In this document: positions 60,013 through 64,000 of the stretch, in pieces
Layout of the letters: the number at the start of each line of letters is the position of its first letter
Position numbering within the stretch: position 1 is the first letter of the stretch
Assembly (NCBI RefSeq): GCF_958295425.1
Contig: NC_081142.1
Span: 12,758,324 to 12,822,323 of the forward strand
Reading direction: 5' to 3'
Length of the DNA: 64,000 nt
DNA from: Solea solea
Taxonomy: Eukaryota > Chordata > Actinopteri > Pleuronectiformes > Soleidae
Made by a program: the position numbers and the translations under genes
The notes under the pieces: generated by a model
Database searches by the model: none
The model's input: the letters and a program-made list of their open reading frames with translations, nothing else
What the model was told of the DNA's origin: nothing

Positions 60013-63000
60013 TTTTTAATGTAATGATTTTCATTCACAAAAACAACTTACTGCTGGTTTTCCTACATCACAGACACAAGGACACGAAATCTCCGCCCTC
60101 CGTCCCATTGTTTTTTTTTGTCACCGTTTTCTGGAAGAAACAAAAAAAGGACACTCAGCAACTCTTAAAGTGGATCCATCACAAATGGTGAATCCAATTG
60201 CCTTGGCCTCCTCTGTCCCTGCCCATTTCATGACCTGCTGAAGATTGATGAGCAGAACACTCCAGGGTCAGGGAAGATACCTTCTTTGTCCCACCACCTT
60301 GACGGTGAAAAGTCTTCCACGATCTGTCTTCTTTCTTTCCTCCGCATTCCCTTTGTTGAAAGATGGTATGGATAACGGAGGGCGAGGTCTGTTACTTAAA
60401 TATCAATTTCCTAGATGGTCACGCATCACCTACAGGTTATCTGTCTCCTCTGTTATTCTTCTGAGGTTTGATTGACTCCGGGCACATGCAGATCACAGGC
60501 CTGCTGTTTGCAAAAATCTTGGGTTACAGAGTTCATCTACAACCTGCTCCACCTAAGATAACTTTACCGCTTTCTTTCTAATGTATATTTGATGTTAATG
60601 GCCTCATTAGAGCACATTTGTGGAAGGATGAAGACATTGTCAGCTGGATGTTTGAACAGTTACATTTGTCTGAATCACATGCTTTGTAACATGGGTTGGT
60701 CAGCATATACATGATTATGATCATACACGGGCATATATATATTATATATATATATATATATATAATATGTGCATGTGTTTTGCCAGCATTTCTGTTCCAA
60801 GCTCTTTGAGAGATAACTTGGGCCCCAATTAGAGAAAAGCAGGGCATGTAGACTGACCCCGACTGCATCCTCATTTAAGGATAATTAAAGGCAATGGAAA
60901 AGGAAACACTTTATCTGGTATTGAAAAGCCCCCCTCTCTCCCAGGACATGTTCTGGTACACGTCTTTTGTAGAATGGGGTTCACAAAAGACGTGCACAAA
61001 TGGGGCTGAATGAGTGACTGCACAGTGGGCTTTGAATGGTGACTGCAGGATGGCCCACTGAACAAATCACTCAACTCACAGAGGAAAAGGTTGTTCAAAC
61101 CCCTGCACTGAGCCCACACGGAGAGAAAAAACAACAACAACAAAAAAATCACCTAATGGCGCCATGAAACAGCCGATTCATACGATTACAACAATGATAT
61201 ATGTGCTATCCCTGCTGCAAATAGTGAACTTTAAGGTTTTTTTTCCTCTCTAAATGATCTTTTGTCTCTTAAATGATGTCAGAAATACCAGTAATAAAAT
61301 AAATCCTGTGTTTAGAATTGTAGACTTAGAGAAAATTAGACTTTAAATTAGACTTTGCTGCCATTAGAGGCTAAATATGTTTGGCTCTTCCTGCATCAAA
61401 ATAGAACAGATCATCAAATGTCCTCCCATGTCAAGGATAATCACCAAACATGTCAAAAAATATGACACTGTTTTATTTTCCAATCATCTGACCGGCAGAA
61501 AACAGTGAAAGGTGCAAACTCACCAAGTCAGTGCAGGGATCTTGCATTGTCCCCCTTTTCTTCTGCTGTCATCCTACAGTCTGTCCACGGTACTTTGTCA
61601 AGTTATTACTATCATCACCTCCAGAGGAGTCCACTGCTGTCCTTGAACTGAGGGAGGGGTCGAGAAATTAATTTGTTGACTGGCATCGAAGCAACCCGGC
61701 GCAGTCAGTGGCCCCGACCCCGTGTGAGGCGTGTTGAATTTTAATCATGTGTGAAGCTGGAGTTGGGAAATACTCCCAGGATTGTCCATGAAGGACAAGC
61801 AGTGACAGCGCCTCAGTGCTGCAGCTGCACTGCAGGTCCTGACTGCACTGTGAGAAATGCATATTTTAGTGTTTTTGCAGGTGATGGATTGGAAAGGGGC
61901 ATAGGTTTTGGTGGCATTAAGTTAGAGGTATATTCACATCATACAGCCATACATTGTGCGACCAGACCTCACGTATGATGCAAGTTGACATACGTGTCAC
62001 AGTGTCAATGTCACCCGACATCTGATTCAAAATAAGGAGGACGGGAGAAAGAGAGGAGGGCATTTACAGATTAGCAGGTGTATGTATTATAACAATGTTT
62101 GTTTAGTGCTAAAAAAAAAAAGACAAACTTTTTACCTTAAAAGGTCATCGTGAAAGACGTACTCGACAAAAACAAACAAAACAAAAGAGGCTGTGTGAGC
62201 AAACAGTAACTGGCAACAAAACAAACAGACAAACAGAACTGCTAATGGTAAAGCTTGCTGAGTATGTCTGTTTTTCATTCAATAACATTGGCAGACTTAA
62301 CACACAATTAAAAAGGGGATCAAAATCAACACAACAGCACCAGGGACGTCATGTTTGTTTATTCCGTGCTCACTTCTTCCTGAGCCTATCCCCAAAATGG
62401 GGCTCATTCACAAGCAATTTGTAAAAAGGTTTAAGCAAATTATGCTACTAGAGCGTCTGATAATAGTTCTCCTTTTTTTTTTCAACCTTGTAGTTTTAAG
62501 TGCCAGTGCGATGTCACTTGAGCACATTTATCATAATATGAACAGCTTTATACCCACAGCTCCAATATTTATTTTACATATTCCCATTAATGCAAAAGTT
62601 GCACTCCCTAATGTTGTAATAACACCTACTACAGAGCACCTATTCACATGTATTTAGAAACTAAACACACTTCACAGCTGCTTTTTCAAAACAATAACAT
62701 TAAGGAGGAAGAGGAGAGGGTTTGTGGATTTGGGGCCCAAGAAAAGAGCATCTGTTCCCACATAATTACAGAGACATATTTGTTGCCCTTGTTATAATAA
62801 CCTTTCACCAGATCTGCAAACTTCCAAATATGCATGAGCTGTAAGGTTAGCACACTCACATTTGTTTTTTGTTTTTTTTTCAGTGAAAGAGCACTGAGCT
62901 CATGTTATGATTTTAAAATCAATATACTGTATGTACAGTAGGCACATGAAGTCAATAATAAGAGACTAACAGTGGAATATCATTCTACAGAAATGAGCAG

Positions 63001-64000
63001 TGAGTTTTTCCTCATTGCTGAAAAGGAACAACATCAAAAAAAACAAAACACAAAGAAACAGATATTTGATTCCCTTTCCTTTTGTTTTTTGTTTTTTTAA
63101 GGCCCACAGAGGAGAAGTGATGTCAAATCCTGGATGTAATTTTAAGGTGGAAGTGTGTGCTATTTTGTCTCCTGCTTTACGGGGACTGTTATGAGTGCAG
63201 TTCAGTTCAAAGATTTTTTTGGAGAGATTCCTCCGAGCACAACTATACCAACTCAGCTCATTTTTGCGAGAGAAAAATAAGTGAGCAGCGGTGTTGTCAC
63301 GGCAACCGTGGCACATTCAATTCGGATGCAGGCAACTATGAAACCCTTACGAATCAGACTGCGCTAATTGTCTTGCAGTTACTACATCTCGCTTGTTTCT
63401 TGAGGTTTGATAAGTGATGTAAAGCGGCAATGTAGAATGTCGGGCATTCAAATAAAGTCTCCAAGATTATTTGTGATGGGACATCAATTTGCAACAGGGC
63501 GAATGGCACCGCTGTCGCAGCATCGTCTGCATTTGAATTCAACGAGCAATAGTTGGAAGAGTTGAAAACGCAAGCTACGGTTGTTCTTTTGTCATTTTTT
63601 GGGGCTTTTTTTATATATATATATATATTAAAAAATAAAACACTGCAATCATATTTGTATAAATTGCTCTAATCCTGGCTGCTGTACCTGGTCAGAGTTC
63701 ATCTGTGTCGTTGGCAAATGCACATGTTACTGCGACAGTTGTAACAAACAGTAAGTGATGGGCGGAATCCAAGAGCAAATCCTACGTTGTGTTACTTTAA
63801 TGTGAATACTTCAGCATCATGTTATTCCAAAATAGGCTATTGTTTGCTTTCCTCTCAAAATCCCACGAGACACTTTTTCTGCTGATCCACTAAATGATCC
63901 TTTATATGCTGTTGGTGAGACCCCACAAACTTCCCCACTCCTTCTATCCATCCGGTCCTCTCCCCCCCCCCCCCCCCCAAATGCTCAGCATAGGGGTTGT
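58527..64000. other. Non-coding flank to the window end
   Basis: Poly-C at 58617-58628, (GT)n at 59973-60009, an AT palindrome at 60738-60765 and poly-C at 63961-63979. No supported exon. Confidence 0.45.

Overview
The window is vertebrate nuclear DNA, most likely from a teleost fish. It is AT-rich and mostly non-coding. It carries many (CA/GT)n and (TA)n microsatellites, a tRNA-derived SINE, a fish-type L1 fragment, Tc1/mariner and hAT debris, and genes split into short exons with canonical GT/AG borders. I found no host gene exon I can support. The flanks look like intergenic or intronic DNA.

The centrepiece is one large DNA transposon at 3956-20094 (16,139 bp). An 8-bp target-site duplication (GTTTTATA, 3948-3955 and 20095-20102) flanks it. 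Its terminal inverted repeats are about 745 bp and nearly identical (3956-4699 and 19345-20094), both starting CAACCCAGTCTCATAG. On the minus strand it carries a 16-exon transposase gene (19289 to 13560). I could join it exon by exon into one uninterrupted 851-codon frame. The protein has the Cys/His cluster, the DGN, SDVVCKY and GEEVEQ motifs of the KDZ (Kyakuja-Dileera-Zisupton) DDE transposases. KDZ membership, a fish-like host and an 8-bp duplication together point to the Zisupton branch. The near-identical ends, perfect duplication and open frame suggest a young and possibly still competent element.

The same element appears to carry a second minus-strand gene (10280 to about 5672, with a 5' non-coding exon near 10910). 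It encodes a small basic protein with an N-terminal CxxC...CxxC zinc ribbon (UPF0547-like) and a chromo-like C-terminal segment. A CCAAT/E-box promoter lies just upstream. Its large introns and the neighbouring spacer hold older repeats: two hAT MITEs, a Tc1/mariner remnant, a G-rich 24-bp minisatellite, an L1 ORF2 fragment and a hAT transposase C-terminal fossil. These are far more decayed than the element's ends, so they were probably on board before the last transposition.

The left flank (1-3947) and right flank (20103-64000) contain scattered MITEs, SINE/LINE tails, microsatellites, a 156-171 bp local duplication, a near-perfect 293-bp fold-back element, and a few stretches that look like conserved regulatory DNA. 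The last point cannot be shown from one sequence.
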